Shown here: positions 26,321-35,636 of the stretch, piece after piece
How positions within the stretch are numbered: position 1 is the stretch's first letter
How the letters are laid out: each line of letters starts with the position of its first letter
DNA from: Planctomycetaceae bacterium
Lineage (GTDB): Bacteria; Planctomycetota; Planctomycetia; Planctomycetales; Planctomycetaceae
Direction of reading: 5' to 3'
Length of the DNA: 57,348 nt
NCBI GenBank assembly: GCA_002722955.1
Contig: PBMZ01000042.1
Location: 1-57,348 of the forward strand
Translations under genes and position numbers: made by a program
Notes under the pieces: generated by a model
The model's database searches: none
Told to the model about the DNA's origin: nothing
What the model saw: the letters and a program-made list of their open reading frames with translations, nothing else

Positions 26321-27190
26321 ATGCAAGTCATCATTACAGCCGTAGGGCCTGACAACAGTGGTCTGGCGGATCCGATCGTGCATTACGTGGCCACTCACGG
26401 TGCGAACATTCATGAGATTCAAATGTACGACCACGATTCGGAGCGGTTGTTTGCCATGATGCTTCGAATGCAATGGCCAGATGACGGCGAATCGATCGAA
26501 ACGTTGCGGGACGACATTGCCGAAATTGGAAGGCAGAAGAATCTATCCACCAGAACTTGGTCGCGCGATGAAAGAGAAGGCCCGCCGCGTATCGCCATTT
26601 GCACAACGTACCGTCCAGAACCCGCATTGGCTGTGCTTCGAGCGATCCGCGACGGTCGATTGCGAGCCGAACCGGCCGTCATGATTGGAAACCGCAACGC
26701 GTGCCGTGGAGTCGCCGAACAATTCGACGTTCCCTGGCACTTGATCGGCAATGACAAGGGCAACCCCGACAATGAACGCATGGTCGAGCTTTTCGATGAA
26801 TACGACGTCGATTACATCATCTTGGCCCGGTATATGCGGGTCCTTCCCGCGGCCACTTGTTGGCGGTTCGCCGGTGGACGCATTATCAATCTCCACCACG
26901 GTCTTTTGCCATCATTTCCGGAATTTCGTCCGTATGAAGATGCGTTCGAGCACAATATGCTGACCTATGGAGCGACCGTGCACTTTATCGTGCCAGAACT
27001 CGACGCCGGCAACCAAATCATTCATCAGAGCACGTTTACGGTTTTTCCAGGAACGCCGATTGACGAGATCAAACGTCAAGGAGAAACCGATCACGAGCCC
27101 ACCTGCTTGGTCGAGGGACTTCGTCGAGTCATCGAGCGAGTTGTCGAATTGCACTTTCATCGTGTTGTGCGCGTCGTGTCGCCAAGGTAG
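26321..27190 (+). CDS. purU: Formyltetrahydrofolate deformylase-like protein
   Basis: A 289-residue protein. The ATG at 26321 follows GGAG by 10 nt and begins an ACT domain (MQVIITAVGPDNSGLADPI), as in PurU. The formyltransferase-fold domain follows: PRIAICTT, a conserved HLIGNDKG segment, ILARYMRVLP, INLHHGLLPSF with Asn and His of the catalytic site, and GATVHFIVPELDAGNQIIHQ, where the Asp is retained. PurU hydrolyses 10-formyl-THF to formate and THF, supplying purine synthesis and balancing one-carbon units. Usual PurU has DEGPII where this has DAGNQII. No other purine gene is adjacent. Confidence 0.8.
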   Translation: MQVIITAVGPDNSGLADPIVHYVATHGANIHEIQMYDHDSERLFAMMLRMQWPDDGESIETLRDDIAEIGRQKNLSTRTWSRDEREGPPRIAICTTYRPEPALAVLRAIRDGRLRAEPAVMIGNRNACRGVAEQFDVPWHLIGNDKGNPDNERMVELFDEYDVDYIILARYMRVLPAATCWRFAGGRIINLHHGLLPSFPEFRPYEDAFEHNMLTYGATVHFIVPELDAGNQIIHQSTFTVFPGTPIDEIKRQGETDHEPTCLVEGLRRVIERVVELHFHRVVRVVSPR

Positions 27191-27230
27191 TTTAGATTGA
27201 TGAGCTTCGCGTTGGCTGCTGGGATTGATA

Positions 27231-28562
27231 ATGGCTGAGCATGCAAAAACGATGACAAAATCTCGCTGGGCTGCCCTGGCTGCCATCGTGCTGATTCCGT
27301 TGCTGGCTTGGCAAGGGCCGTCGATGCTCGCGCGGTACTATTTGAACGAAGCCCGCTCGAATTTGATGTCACGCGACCTTGACGCGGCTCTCGGAAATCT
27401 TGAGTCGGCACAGAGCTGGACACCACATGATCCAGAGATCTCGTTCTATATGGCTCGAGTGTATCGCCGTCAGGGCAAGCTGACGGAACTGAGCGATCAA
27501 CTGAAACAAGCTCGCGATTTAGGTTACGACATCGAGCGGCTTAAGCACGAACAGTGGATTGCAGAAGCCCAAAGCGGCCAAATGGCGCGGGCGACGCCTC
27601 ACTTGCCCGAGTTGCTGGTTGCGGCTCGCGAAGAGGATGGGCAAGAAATCTTTGAGGCTTATGTCAGTGGCTATTTCATGACGTATCAGTTTGGTCCAGC
27701 CATTGAGTTGCTGGGCCATTGGATCAACGAGTATCCACTCGATGAGCGTCCTCACATCTACTTCGGCACGTTTCACGAAAACGGCCAGCAATGGAAGCAA
27801 GCGGCCGAGAGCTACCGCCGTGCGATCGAAGTTGCACCGAAAGACACAGACGCGAGGCTCAAGCTGGCCAAGGTCTTGCTGGAGCTACAGCAACATGACG
27901 AAGCAACTGCTGAAATGCAAAAACTGATGGGTCTGAAGCCGAATGATCCCATGGTCAAGTTGACTTGGGCCGAATGCATGATTGCAACGGGGTCGACCGA
28001 TAAAGCCCGCAGTGTCCTCGATCAATTGGTCAAGACGGACAGTGACAACATCGACGTCAAGTTTCAATTGGGACAGTTGGAAGCACAGTCTGGAAATCAC
28101 GAGCAGGCGGTTGAATGGTTTCGGGAAGTGACCGAAGTCAAGCCGTTCGAGCGATCTATGCGATACGCCTTGGCCACCTCGTTAAGAGCCACCGGAAAAG
28201 CGGATGAAGCTCAAGAACACTTCGACTTCACGTCGCGGTCGGTGAAGGCGCACTCTCGGATTCAACTTTTGCTCGAAGAACTTCGCAAGAAAACCGACGA
28301 CACTAAGATTCGCCATGAGGTCGGCAGCCTGATGCTTGACTATGGTGACCCCAAAGAAGCCGAAGCGTGGTTGCGAAGTGTCTTGGAGTTCGACCCAGAT
28401 CATGAGCCAACGCACGAGGCATTGTTGAAGTATTTCATCAAGGCGGAAAATAACGACGCCGCGGATTTCCATCGCCAACGGCTTCAGTTCATTCGAAGCC
28501 GTCCCGTGATTGGGCCCGCAGAACCAAAGCCTGAACCAGAAACCGATGAGGACAAAGAATGA
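27231..28562 (+). CDS. Membrane-anchored TPR protein
   Basis: A 443-residue protein with one N-terminal membrane helix (AALAAIVLIPLLAWQGPSML) and then repeated tetratricopeptide units to about residue 410 (for example DAALGNLESAQSWTPHDPEISFYMARVYRRQGK, written here as a spaced pattern: DAALGNLESAQS, PHDPEISFYMA, RRQGK). It ends in an acidic tail (EPKPEPETDEDKE). ATG at 27231 is taken over a TTG two codons upstream. It probably scaffolds protein contacts at the membrane. A zinc-ribbon membrane protein gene follows 12 nt downstream and is likely in the same operon. Confidence 0.8.
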   Translation: MAEHAKTMTKSRWAALAAIVLIPLLAWQGPSMLARYYLNEARSNLMSRDLDAALGNLESAQSWTPHDPEISFYMARVYRRQGKLTELSDQLKQARDLGYDIERLKHEQWIAEAQSGQMARATPHLPELLVAAREEDGQEIFEAYVSGYFMTYQFGPAIELLGHWINEYPLDERPHIYFGTFHENGQQWKQAAESYRRAIEVAPKDTDARLKLAKVLLELQQHDEATAEMQKLMGLKPNDPMVKLTWAECMIATGSTDKARSVLDQLVKTDSDNIDVKFQLGQLEAQSGNHEQAVEWFREVTEVKPFERSMRYALATSLRATGKADEAQEHFDFTSRSVKAHSRIQLLLEELRKKTDDTKIRHEVGSLMLDYGDPKEAEAWLRSVLEFDPDHEPTHEALLKYFIKAENNDAADFHRQRLQFIRSRPVIGPAEPKPEPETDEDKE

Positions 28563-28574
28563 GAGACAACGAAG

Positions 28575-29222
28575 ATGGCAGACGGGCTAAGAGTAAAGTG
28601 TGAACACTGCAACGCCAGCTTGAATGTGGCACTCAAACATCAAGGCAAAAACGCCAAGTGCCCCGGTTGCGGACAATCGATTCAGATACCGATGGCACCA
28701 ACCCAGTCATCTGGCCAAGCGACCGCAGTCGCAGCAGCAAAGAAGCCAGCCAGCGATGAAATGATGGGCTTGGACGAGAATGATTTCTTGGACTCTCCTT
28801 CTCCGCCACCACCACCAAAGCCATCGGCTAAGACGAAAAAGAAGGCCGCGAAGAAGACAACCGTCGCGGACACCTTTGATGACTACGACGACTCGTATGA
28901 AGAATACGATGAGTATGACGACGGGGGCTACGATGAGTACGATGACGGCTACGACGACGATGATGTCTTCGATGCCCCAGCCCCGGAACGCGGTGGCAAG
29001 AAAGGCAAATCGAAGTCCGGCAAGAAGTCGAAGAAGTCTGACGACGGCGCCTTCGCGATGGAAAAAAAGATGATGAGTGGCGGGATCGTGACCGGTCTAT
29101 TGATGATGATCGGCGCCGCAGTCTGGTTCGTCGTTGGATTGTTCAACGACGTCATCTTCTTTTATCCGCCAATCCTTTTCATTCTCGGCTTCATCACCTT
29201 CGTCAAGGGATTCTTCCGTTAG
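28575..29222 (+). CDS. Zinc-ribbon protein with acidic D/Y-rich linker and membrane helices
   Basis: A 215-residue protein with three parts. Residues 8-42 form a zinc ribbon (VKCEHCNASL and KCPGCGQSI, four Cys). Residues about 60-160 are low complexity, first Pro/Lys, then a strongly acidic Asp/Tyr/Glu/Gly tract, then a Lys/Ser-rich basic stretch. The C-terminus holds two membrane helices (IVTGLLMMIGAAVWFVVGLF and IIFFYPPILFILGFITFV in approximate form). This zinc-ribbon-plus-membrane layout recurs in planctomycete hypothetical proteins. Function unknown. It shares an operon with the TPR protein. Confidence 0.7.
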   Translation: MADGLRVKCEHCNASLNVALKHQGKNAKCPGCGQSIQIPMAPTQSSGQATAVAAAKKPASDEMMGLDENDFLDSPSPPPPPKPSAKTKKKAAKKTTVADTFDDYDDSYEEYDEYDDGGYDEYDDGYDDDDVFDAPAPERGGKKGKSKSGKKSKKSDDGAFAMEKKMMSGGIVTGLLMMIGAAVWFVVGLFNDVIFFYPPILFILGFITFVKGFFR

Positions 29223-29252
29223 CGAAACAGCATGTTTCTTGCGTGATCAAAC

Positions 29253-30278
29253 CTAGAACACAATTTTGAGCTTTTGGTTTTCTTTGAGGGCACGAGAGCG
29301 AATCTCAATCGTGTCCTCGACCAGTTTGCCAGCGCCTGGAATCTCGATAATGAGCTGCGCGACGCCACCTTTGCTGGGCAGGTAACTGCGGGCGTTGATC
29401 ACGCTGAGCTTTCCGCTACGCTCGGTCTTCGCCGCCGACGGTCGTGTGCGATCCCAAGGTATTGTGTGTCGAAAACCGTCGGTCCCGACGACTTGCCCTG
29501 ATAAGTCGGAAACGCGGTATCGTTTCAGCGTCTTGGGCACTTTGACTTGGATCACGATTCTGTAGTCTTCGCCGACTTGGGGATCTTCGGGCACGGTCCA
29601 TGCGGCAAAGCTGCCTTTGATGATGGCCTTGCCGTTGGTCGGCATTCGAAACTTGAAACTGTTCGCAAATCCATCGGCTAAGCTATCGCCATCACCGTCG
29701 CTTTGAGCGAAACCAGTATTGATATCTTTGGGAACAAACTGTTCGGACTCCGCCTGAGTCTTCTGGAGTTGCTGCAGGATGTTGGCCGACGATTCGCTTT
29801 GCTGTACATCCATGGCCGTGTCATGAACGTCTTCGACTTCCAAATCAGCCTCTTCGGAAGCGGTCAACTCAGTAATCAACGCCCCATCAGACATCTCCGC
29901 TGCGATGTAAAAGATGGAGAGGGCGCCGAGTCCGGTTACGTGAACTAGCAATGACAGCCCATAGCTGCCAGCGGCAATACTGATTATCCAGCGGCGTGCC
30001 TTCTGTTTCCACGTTAACTCTTCAGCAGGCTCTTCAGTCTTGGTGATCTTGGGAAAGAAGGACTTCTTCTTTTTTCGAACTCGCCGAGACTTTTGCTGCT
30101 CAGGCTGGACTTCAATTGACTCAACGTCTTCACCGTGGTGGATTTCGTCGGAAGGATCGGGGTCAGTGCGTTTCTTGAACCACGCTGGCCGTTCCGGAGC
30201 ATCGGAAACGGTTTGAGCTACGGAACCCTGATCGTCAATCGGCTCGGTCGAGAGATTGTCTGGGGTCTTGAAGTCCAT
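29253..30278 (-). CDS. Single-pass membrane protein of unknown function
   Basis: A 341-residue protein. ATG at 30278 is chosen over an upstream in-frame ATG because GGAAGAG lies directly upstream. The N-terminal ~105 residues are acidic and then basic (RRVRKKKKSFFPK). One membrane helix follows (GLSLLVHVTGLGALSIFYIAA). The C-terminal domain, from about residue 210, is beta-rich (VIQVKVPKTLKRYRVSDLSG ... AQLIIEIPGAGKLV). The topology suggests a cytoplasmic N-terminus and an exported C-terminal domain. I do not recognise a family. Confidence 0.65.
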   Translation of the reverse strand: MDFKTPDNLSTEPIDDQGSVAQTVSDAPERPAWFKKRTDPDPSDEIHHGEDVESIEVQPEQQKSRRVRKKKKSFFPKITKTEEPAEELTWKQKARRWIISIAAGSYGLSLLVHVTGLGALSIFYIAAEMSDGALITELTASEEADLEVEDVHDTAMDVQQSESSANILQQLQKTQAESEQFVPKDINTGFAQSDGDGDSLADGFANSFKFRMPTNGKAIIKGSFAAWTVPEDPQVGEDYRIVIQVKVPKTLKRYRVSDLSGQVVGTDGFRHTIPWDRTRPSAAKTERSGKLSVINARSYLPSKGGVAQLIIEIPGAGKLVEDTIEIRSRALKENQKLKIVF

Positions 30279-30437
30279 AACTCTTCCTGAAGGCCCACAC
30301 ATGCCATGACAATGAAGTCGCAATCTGTTCCAGTTGCGGACCCTCCATCGTATCTCAATATAGTATAGGCTACTAGATTGAGGTCAAAGTTGCTAATTCC
30401 GGAAAAACCGGACAATCCCGGACACCGAGCCGCCTAG

Positions 30438-31028
30438 ATGGACGCATTTTTGCTGATCGTTTTCATGATTGGACTGATCGTACTGGTGCCGATCTACCAT
30501 CAGCCGCTAATGCGCGTTCTCTTACGTCGACCGATTCGTCGGCTTGGCCTGACCCTAAGAAACGCGATTGTCGAGATTCACGATTGCCAACCGTCGACTC
30601 GGCCAGATCGTTCCGAAGAGTGGGAGTTTCTAAGCAACTCGGATGAGGAAATCAGCGAACTCGACCGCAACGCCGCAGAGGAAGACCGCAGCGATCAAGC
30701 CGAATCCGACCAGCGGCGGCGATGGTTCCTTCTCGAACTCACCATCAGCCCCAACAAGCCTCCAGACGAGGCCTTCGAAGAGTGGCTACCTTGTGAGTTA
30801 GCATTGGTTCCGAGAGACTCGGAATACAACGAAGGCGATCCATTACCCAGCGTCTGTGAAGTCGCCGAGGTTAGCCTTTGGCGCGAAGAGACTTGGAAAA
30901 TCGACGACTTCAGCGAGTTCCGCGGACCGCAAAAACTTCAGCTCTTGATCGGCACGGAACCCGAAGAACGCTCGTTGACGTTTCAGTATTTCTACGAACG
31001 CTTCGGGCAAGTTGAATTGCCAACGTAG
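30438..31028 (+). CDS. Membrane-anchored protein of unknown function
   Basis: A 196-residue protein that starts with a membrane helix (FLLIVFMIGLIVLVPIY), a basic stretch (RVLLRRPIRRLGLTLR), an acidic linker (DRNAAEEDRSDQAESDQ), and a C-terminal domain ending SLTFQYFYERFGQVELP. No family recognised. It is convergent with the RTX gene, with a shared terminator between them, and its start lies 160 nt from the divergent membrane-protein gene. Confidence 0.6.
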   Translation: MDAFLLIVFMIGLIVLVPIYHQPLMRVLLRRPIRRLGLTLRNAIVEIHDCQPSTRPDRSEEWEFLSNSDEEISELDRNAAEEDRSDQAESDQRRRWFLLELTISPNKPPDEAFEEWLPCELALVPRDSEYNEGDPLPSVCEVAEVSLWREETWKIDDFSEFRGPQKLQLLIGTEPEERSLTFQYFYERFGQVELPT

Positions 31029-31047
31029 CCATGGCATGACCCAAATC

Positions 31048-31083
31048 GTTTAACGCCCAGCGTCTTTCGGCTGGACGTTAAAC
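31048..31083. terminator. Bidirectional terminator between convergent genes
   Basis: A 14-bp stem, GTTTAACGCCCAGC at 31048-31061 and GCTGGACGTTAAAC at 31070-31083, around an 8-nt loop. Read from the minus strand, the only mismatch becomes a G-U pair, so it fits best as the terminator of the gene ending at 31028 or as a bidirectional one. The GTTTAAC/GTTAAAC ends are shared with the hairpins near 24.5 and 43.8 kb. Confidence 0.65.
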
Positions 31084-31096
31084 AAAAACCACTCGT

Positions 31097-34000
31097 CTAC
31101 AGCAATTCCAAGTCGATCAAGATCGATGGAGCTAAGCTCAACGTCTCGTCGATTTCGCTCGGCGCAGCGACAATGAAGTCGCCAGGATCACCGCCGCCGG
31201 AGACTCGGTCGACGCCACCTTGAGCCGTAATGCGGTCGTCTCCCGCTTCGCCCAAGATCGTGTCATTGCCTCCACCGGCAACAATACTGTCGTCGCCATC
31301 ACCGGCCACGATGATGTCCGCGCCGCCGTCTCCGTGGAGTCGGTCGTTTCCATCACCGCCCGCGATGCGATCGTTGCCGTCGCCACCGACGACGAAGTCA
31401 TCACCGTCGGCTGCGATGAGCGTGTCATCGCCGCCCTCGCCCTTCAGCGTGTCATCGCCGTCTTCGCCGCGGATGCGGTCGTTGCCGGATTGGCCATTGT
31501 TGAAGTCGTTGCCACCGCCGCCGTCGAGAGTGTCGTTGCCACTTCCGCCGAATAGCGAATCGTTGCCTTCACCGCCAAAGGCCAGGTCGTTGCCTTCTTT
31601 GCCGATGACTTTGTCGCTGCCAGCTCCGCCGTCGAGGATGTCGTTTCCTTGCTCACCATCAACACGGTCGTCGCCTTCGCCACCCAGAATGGAGTCTCGG
31701 CCTTTACCGCCCATCAAGGTGTCGGCATCGTCGCCGCCATCCAAGGTGTCCTCGCCCTTGCCGCCGGTGATCGTATCCATGCCGTCTTGGCCTAAGACGC
31801 TGTCGTCGCCATCGCCGGCATCAATCAAGTCGGCGCCCGCACCACCACGAATGGTGTCGCGATTGCGGCCTCCGTTGATTACGTCGTCGTCGTCACCGCC
31901 GTCCATGAGCATAAACAAACTGCCCGTGCGGCCGTTGGCGGCATCGATCGTGTCCTGGCCACCGTCTCCATTGATGTTGAGAAACGCAGGACTGACGGCG
32001 CCAAGATCTCCAACATTGACCGTGTCGGCTCCATCGCCGGCGTTCAGTTCAATGATCGGCACGCTTCCGTCAACCGTCAGCGTGTTGGCGCCCTCGACGA
32101 TTTGCAGGCGTCCACTTCCTTCTCCGACGGTGAAGGTTTCCGCGGTTGCCTCGCCCGCGATGCGAACAATGTCGGCTCCCGATTCATTCTCGACGAAGTC
32201 ATCGCCGTCGCCGTCACCATTCCAGGTGAATTCGTCGTTTCCTTGACCGCCGTCAACACTGTCATCGCCGGTGCCACCGATGATGGTGTCCGCGTCGTTT
32301 CCACCGTTGAGCGTATCGGCACCGTCACCGCCATCGACGGTGTCATTTCCGTTGCCAGCATTGACGGAGTCGTCGCCGTCATTGCCATCGATGACATCAT
32401 TGCCGTCGCCAGCCAGGATCGTGTCGTTCCCGGTACCGCCGACCAATGTATCATCGTCCGTCCCACCAGATGGTGGTGGTGGCGGCGGAGCTGGTGGCGG
32501 TGGAGCCGGTGGCATCACCGAACCAACCACCGCTTGAACGATCGCATTCGTGATCGTTTGGCCAAGCAGTGGATCGTTGGTATCGATCGGGAAGTAAAGC
32601 GCCTCGCCAGGATCGATGGGATCTAGCGGATCACCGCTGTTGATTGGATTCGGAGAATTATTGACTGCCCCGGTCAGAATCGAAATTGCTTCGAGCTGAC
32701 GTCGCGGATTGTCCAGCGGATCGTTGTTGTTACCAAAGAAACTGCCGTCTCCGAGCGTCACGACTTGGATGCCCGCCGCGATCAGAGCATCAATGGTTGC
32801 TTGAATCGTGGCCGCACCCGTGGGTGCCGTCAAAGTTGCGCTGAATGTTGCGTCCGCTGCTGGAACAGTTACCCCACCCACACCCACGTAGGGGTCGATC
32901 ATATCGTCGGCAACCTGGAAGCCAGGAGCATCAGTGGCCAAAATCACAATGTGCTCAGCCCCAGTTCGAAAACCAACGCCACCGATCGTGCCCGACGGTG
33001 CCAGCACTGGCCCGGTTGGGTCAGGCGTGAACGAGCTAAACGGCGGCACGTCACCACTGCCATTCGTACTGGTCTGAGTACTCACAAGTCCGGCCACACC
33101 GTGGTCTAGATTGCTACCGTTGTTGTTGCCGTCGAAGCCCGCACCGGTCGCAACCTGGAAAAGAGCTTCGTAGGCGGACTCACTCGGAAAACCACCACCA
33201 CCGGGTATGTCCCGTGCCGACGACAGCGCCGCATTAATTGCTTGCGTGAACATCGGGGTGGTGTCAGTGATAATCGGTTGGTTAAGGGCGAATGGATTCT
33301 GGAAACCAGTCGTCACATACTCTTCGAAACGTCCGACGCCGAACGCGAGGCTTGTGCCGGGCAAGGCCGCTTGCAAACCGGCAATGATCTGCGGAAACGC
33401 GGCCAACGTCGCGGCTTTTGCCTGGTTAAAACTGGATGTATCATCGAACAACAAGAACACATCAACGGGTGGTGCCGTCGGCGTCGGGTCGTTGTCAACA
33501 ATGCGTCCCTCGCCCAAGCCGTCTCGAATCGCCGCATTGACTGCGTTGGATAGGTCGACGAAGAACGTTTCTGCGTCAGCCTCGTCCATTGTGTCGCCGA
33601 TGGCTTGAATCGTTAGAGTTTGAACCAATACACCGGGATTGAATATCAGCATCCCACCAGTGACTGAGTTATAGTCGACGTCCGCCGTGGCCGTGCCGTC
33701 GGTATCGTCGCCGTCCATGTCATCGCCGTCAGAACGCGTGTCGAAATTGACAGTAACCGGAACTGTCGTGGGACTACTCAACGTTACGGTGAAGACCATG
33801 TCGGTCGTGCCCGAGTCGCCTTCGGTGATCACTACATCATCGATAGAGAGTGAAGGAGCTCGGCTGTCCAGGAAGTCATCGCCTGTGCCACCATCGAGAT
33901 CATCGGAACCGACACCCGCGACCAGTGTGTCGTTGTCGCCGTTGCCGCGGATGACGTCGTCGCCGTCATTGCCGAACAGGACATCGTCGCCAGCGTCGCC

Positions 34001-34978
34001 GTTGATTGCGTCGTCGCCGCCGCCACCGTCGACACTGTCGTTGCCATCACCACCGTTAACGATGTCATCGCCGTCGAGTGCGAAGACGGTATCGTCGCCC
34101 GTGCCGCCGCTGATGTTGTCGTTGCCGTCACCGCCAGTGATGCTGTCGTTGCCACCTTCACCGTCAATGATGTCGATGCCAACACCGCCGTCGATGGTGT
34201 CATCACCTTCGCCGCCGAATACGAAGTTGAAGAAGCCGTCGCCACCAGTCACTGAATCGTCGCCGGAACCGCCGGTAACCGCATCAATATCATCGCCGCC
34301 ACTGACGGTATCAGAACTGGCGCCGCCATCGATGCTGTCACGGCCTAAACCGCCGTCGATCGAATCTTGACCGTCACCGCCTGTGATGGTGTCGCGACCG
34401 TCGCCTCCCGTAATCGTGTCGGCTCCATCATCGCCAGCGATGCTATCGTCGTCGTTGCCGCCCGACACCGAGTCTTGACCGTGACCGGCGTCGATTGTGT
34501 CATCTCCAGCGCCGCCAACAATTGTGTCGTCGCCATCATCTCCAACGAGGCTATCATCAATAAATGTTCCAATGATGCTGTCGTCGCCGTGATCACCATC
34601 GACAGTCACGTTTTGAAGACTGCTGAAGGAAAGAGCAATCTGGCTTAGGTCGATCGAATTATCGCCCTCGCCACCGAACACCTCGATAGTTTGTACTGAT
34701 GCTGGCGAAGCGGGCGCGTTGGCGATGCCGACAGGATTGAATATGCCATTCAAACCGGCTTCGACCAAAACTTGGCCGCCGCTGTCACTGATGCGAATGT
34801 CATCGTTGTCGCTCGAGGTGACTTGCAGTCGCGAATCGGCGCTAAAGAAGATGGCGGTGACCGATAAGAGCGATCGGTCCTCAAGCGTTTCGACTCGGCG
34901 GGACATCTTACGCGAGTCCGCTAAACGCTGTTCAGACAATCGGCTCCGAACGCCAGAGAGCCACGATTTTAGATGCAT
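31097..34978 (-). CDS. Giant secreted RTX / Calx-beta / VWA protein
   Basis: A 1293-residue protein. The N-terminus has the planctomycete motif RRVETLEDRSLLSV (residues 27-40) seen in large surface proteins. In order: RTX-type Ca-binding nonapeptide repeats (GGxGxDxxx) at about 128-370; a Calx-beta domain at 376-497; a VWA-like domain at 504-818 with a MIDAS-type DDTSS near 512-516; a Pro-rich linker near 822-838; and a second RTX block at about 840-1275. It is a calcium-binding, extracellular adhesin or structural protein by architecture. AGGA lies 7 nt before the ATG. Long open frames on the opposite strand are shadows of the biased repeats. Confidence 0.88.
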   Translation of the reverse strand: MHLKSWLSGVRSRLSEQRLADSRKMSRRVETLEDRSLLSVTAIFFSADSRLQVTSSDNDDIRISDSGGQVLVEAGLNGIFNPVGIANAPASPASVQTIEVFGGEGDNSIDLSQIALSFSSLQNVTVDGDHGDDSIIGTFIDDSLVGDDGDDTIVGGAGDDTIDAGHGQDSVSGGNDDDSIAGDDGADTITGGDGRDTITGGDGQDSIDGGLGRDSIDGGASSDTVSGGDDIDAVTGGSGDDSVTGGDGFFNFVFGGEGDDTIDGGVGIDIIDGEGGNDSITGGDGNDNISGGTGDDTVFALDGDDIVNGGDGNDSVDGGGGDDAINGDAGDDVLFGNDGDDVIRGNGDNDTLVAGVGSDDLDGGTGDDFLDSRAPSLSIDDVVITEGDSGTTDMVFTVTLSSPTTVPVTVNFDTRSDGDDMDGDDTDGTATADVDYNSVTGGMLIFNPGVLVQTLTIQAIGDTMDEADAETFFVDLSNAVNAAIRDGLGEGRIVDNDPTPTAPPVDVFLLFDDTSSFNQAKAATLAAFPQIIAGLQAALPGTSLAFGVGRFEEYVTTGFQNPFALNQPIITDTTPMFTQAINAALSSARDIPGGGGFPSESAYEALFQVATGAGFDGNNNGSNLDHGVAGLVSTQTSTNGSGDVPPFSSFTPDPTGPVLAPSGTIGGVGFRTGAEHIVILATDAPGFQVADDMIDPYVGVGGVTVPAADATFSATLTAPTGAATIQATIDALIAAGIQVVTLGDGSFFGNNNDPLDNPRRQLEAISILTGAVNNSPNPINSGDPLDPIDPGEALYFPIDTNDPLLGQTITNAIVQAVVGSVMPPAPPPPAPPPPPPSGGTDDDTLVGGTGNDTILAGDGNDVIDGNDGDDSVNAGNGNDTVDGGDGADTLNGGNDADTIIGGTGDDSVDGGQGNDEFTWNGDGDGDDFVENESGADIVRIAGEATAETFTVGEGSGRLQIVEGANTLTVDGSVPIIELNAGDGADTVNVGDLGAVSPAFLNINGDGGQDTIDAANGRTGSLFMLMDGGDDDDVINGGRNRDTIRGGAGADLIDAGDGDDSVLGQDGMDTITGGKGEDTLDGGDDADTLMGGKGRDSILGGEGDDRVDGEQGNDILDGGAGSDKVIGKEGNDLAFGGEGNDSLFGGSGNDTLDGGGGNDFNNGQSGNDRIRGEDGDDTLKGEGGDDTLIAADGDDFVVGGDGNDRIAGGDGNDRLHGDGGADIIVAGDGDDSIVAGGGNDTILGEAGDDRITAQGGVDRVSGGGDPGDFIVAAPSEIDETLSLAPSILIDLELL

Positions 34979-35636
34979 GTTCTTGTCCTAACGAATCCGG
35001 TGTTAGCTCAAGCGTCGTGTAATTGGCTTGGGCGATCTTCGACGACGTGCCGAAGTCCAATAATCCCAAGCTGTTGGGTTGAGCGAGCTACACCGACAAA
35101 ATAAGAAAAACGAATGAATCTGGCCGTATCAATTCATCCATTTTTGCAGGCTGCGCCAAGCAAAAGCCAGTCTTTTCGAAAAAAGTTTCTTATTCGTTTT
35201 CACCTGCAAAATCGCTCAACTCGTGACAAGACAAGCACTTTACCACTGTTAGCCGCACAGGCAACTCAACCGTTGCAATCGTTACAGCTGGTTATTCGGC
35301 CAAGCAGCCGGTTGGACAAAGCACAAACACGCCGCGTGTGCGCATAAAAAACCCCCACTACGCCTGTGCCTCGTAGTGGGGGTGAAAGGAGGAGTGCCGT
35401 CCGTTGATCCTATTTGAGACGACATGTAACTAGTCGAGATTCCGCCTGAACAATGGACATGGAAAATCTGGATTTTCTAAGAAACTTCAGAATCTCTGAT
35501 TCCAGAACGCTTTCGAATCGCAAGACATCGCAGTAACCTATTTTGATACAAGTACTTGTGCCAAAAAACTGAACACATCCGCCGTCCAAATCAATTGCTT
35601 CCTGCTGCCCAAATCTAGCCGTGATCGGAGAATTTG
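34979..35636. other. Long intergenic region between RTX gene and aminotransferase gene
   Basis: It holds the divergent promoters of the RTX gene and the class III aminotransferase gene. A strong stem-loop at 35346-35383 is listed separately. A minus-strand frame at 35410-35664 (84 codons) overlaps the aminotransferase start and has no family resemblance. A ribosome-binding site CGGAG at 35626-35630 precedes the ATG at 35637. No coding gene is supported. Confidence 0.5.
35346..35383 (-). terminator. Rho-independent terminator acting on the minus strand
   Basis: A perfect 12-bp stem (ACCCCCACTACG at 35351-35362 and its complement at 35372-35383) with a 9-nt loop, preceded on the plus strand by AAAAAA (35346-35351). 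Read from the minus strand it gives a GC-rich hairpin followed by six U, a textbook terminator. No supported minus-strand gene ends here, so the transcript it stops is unidentified. Confidence 0.75.

Noticed and set aside
31220..34370. Several long open frames on the plus strand opposite the RTX gene (up to 338 codons)
   Set aside because: They are Ser/Pro or Val/Ala-rich low-complexity translations of the Gly/Asp-rich repeats in antisense, with no ribosome-binding site or family resemblance.
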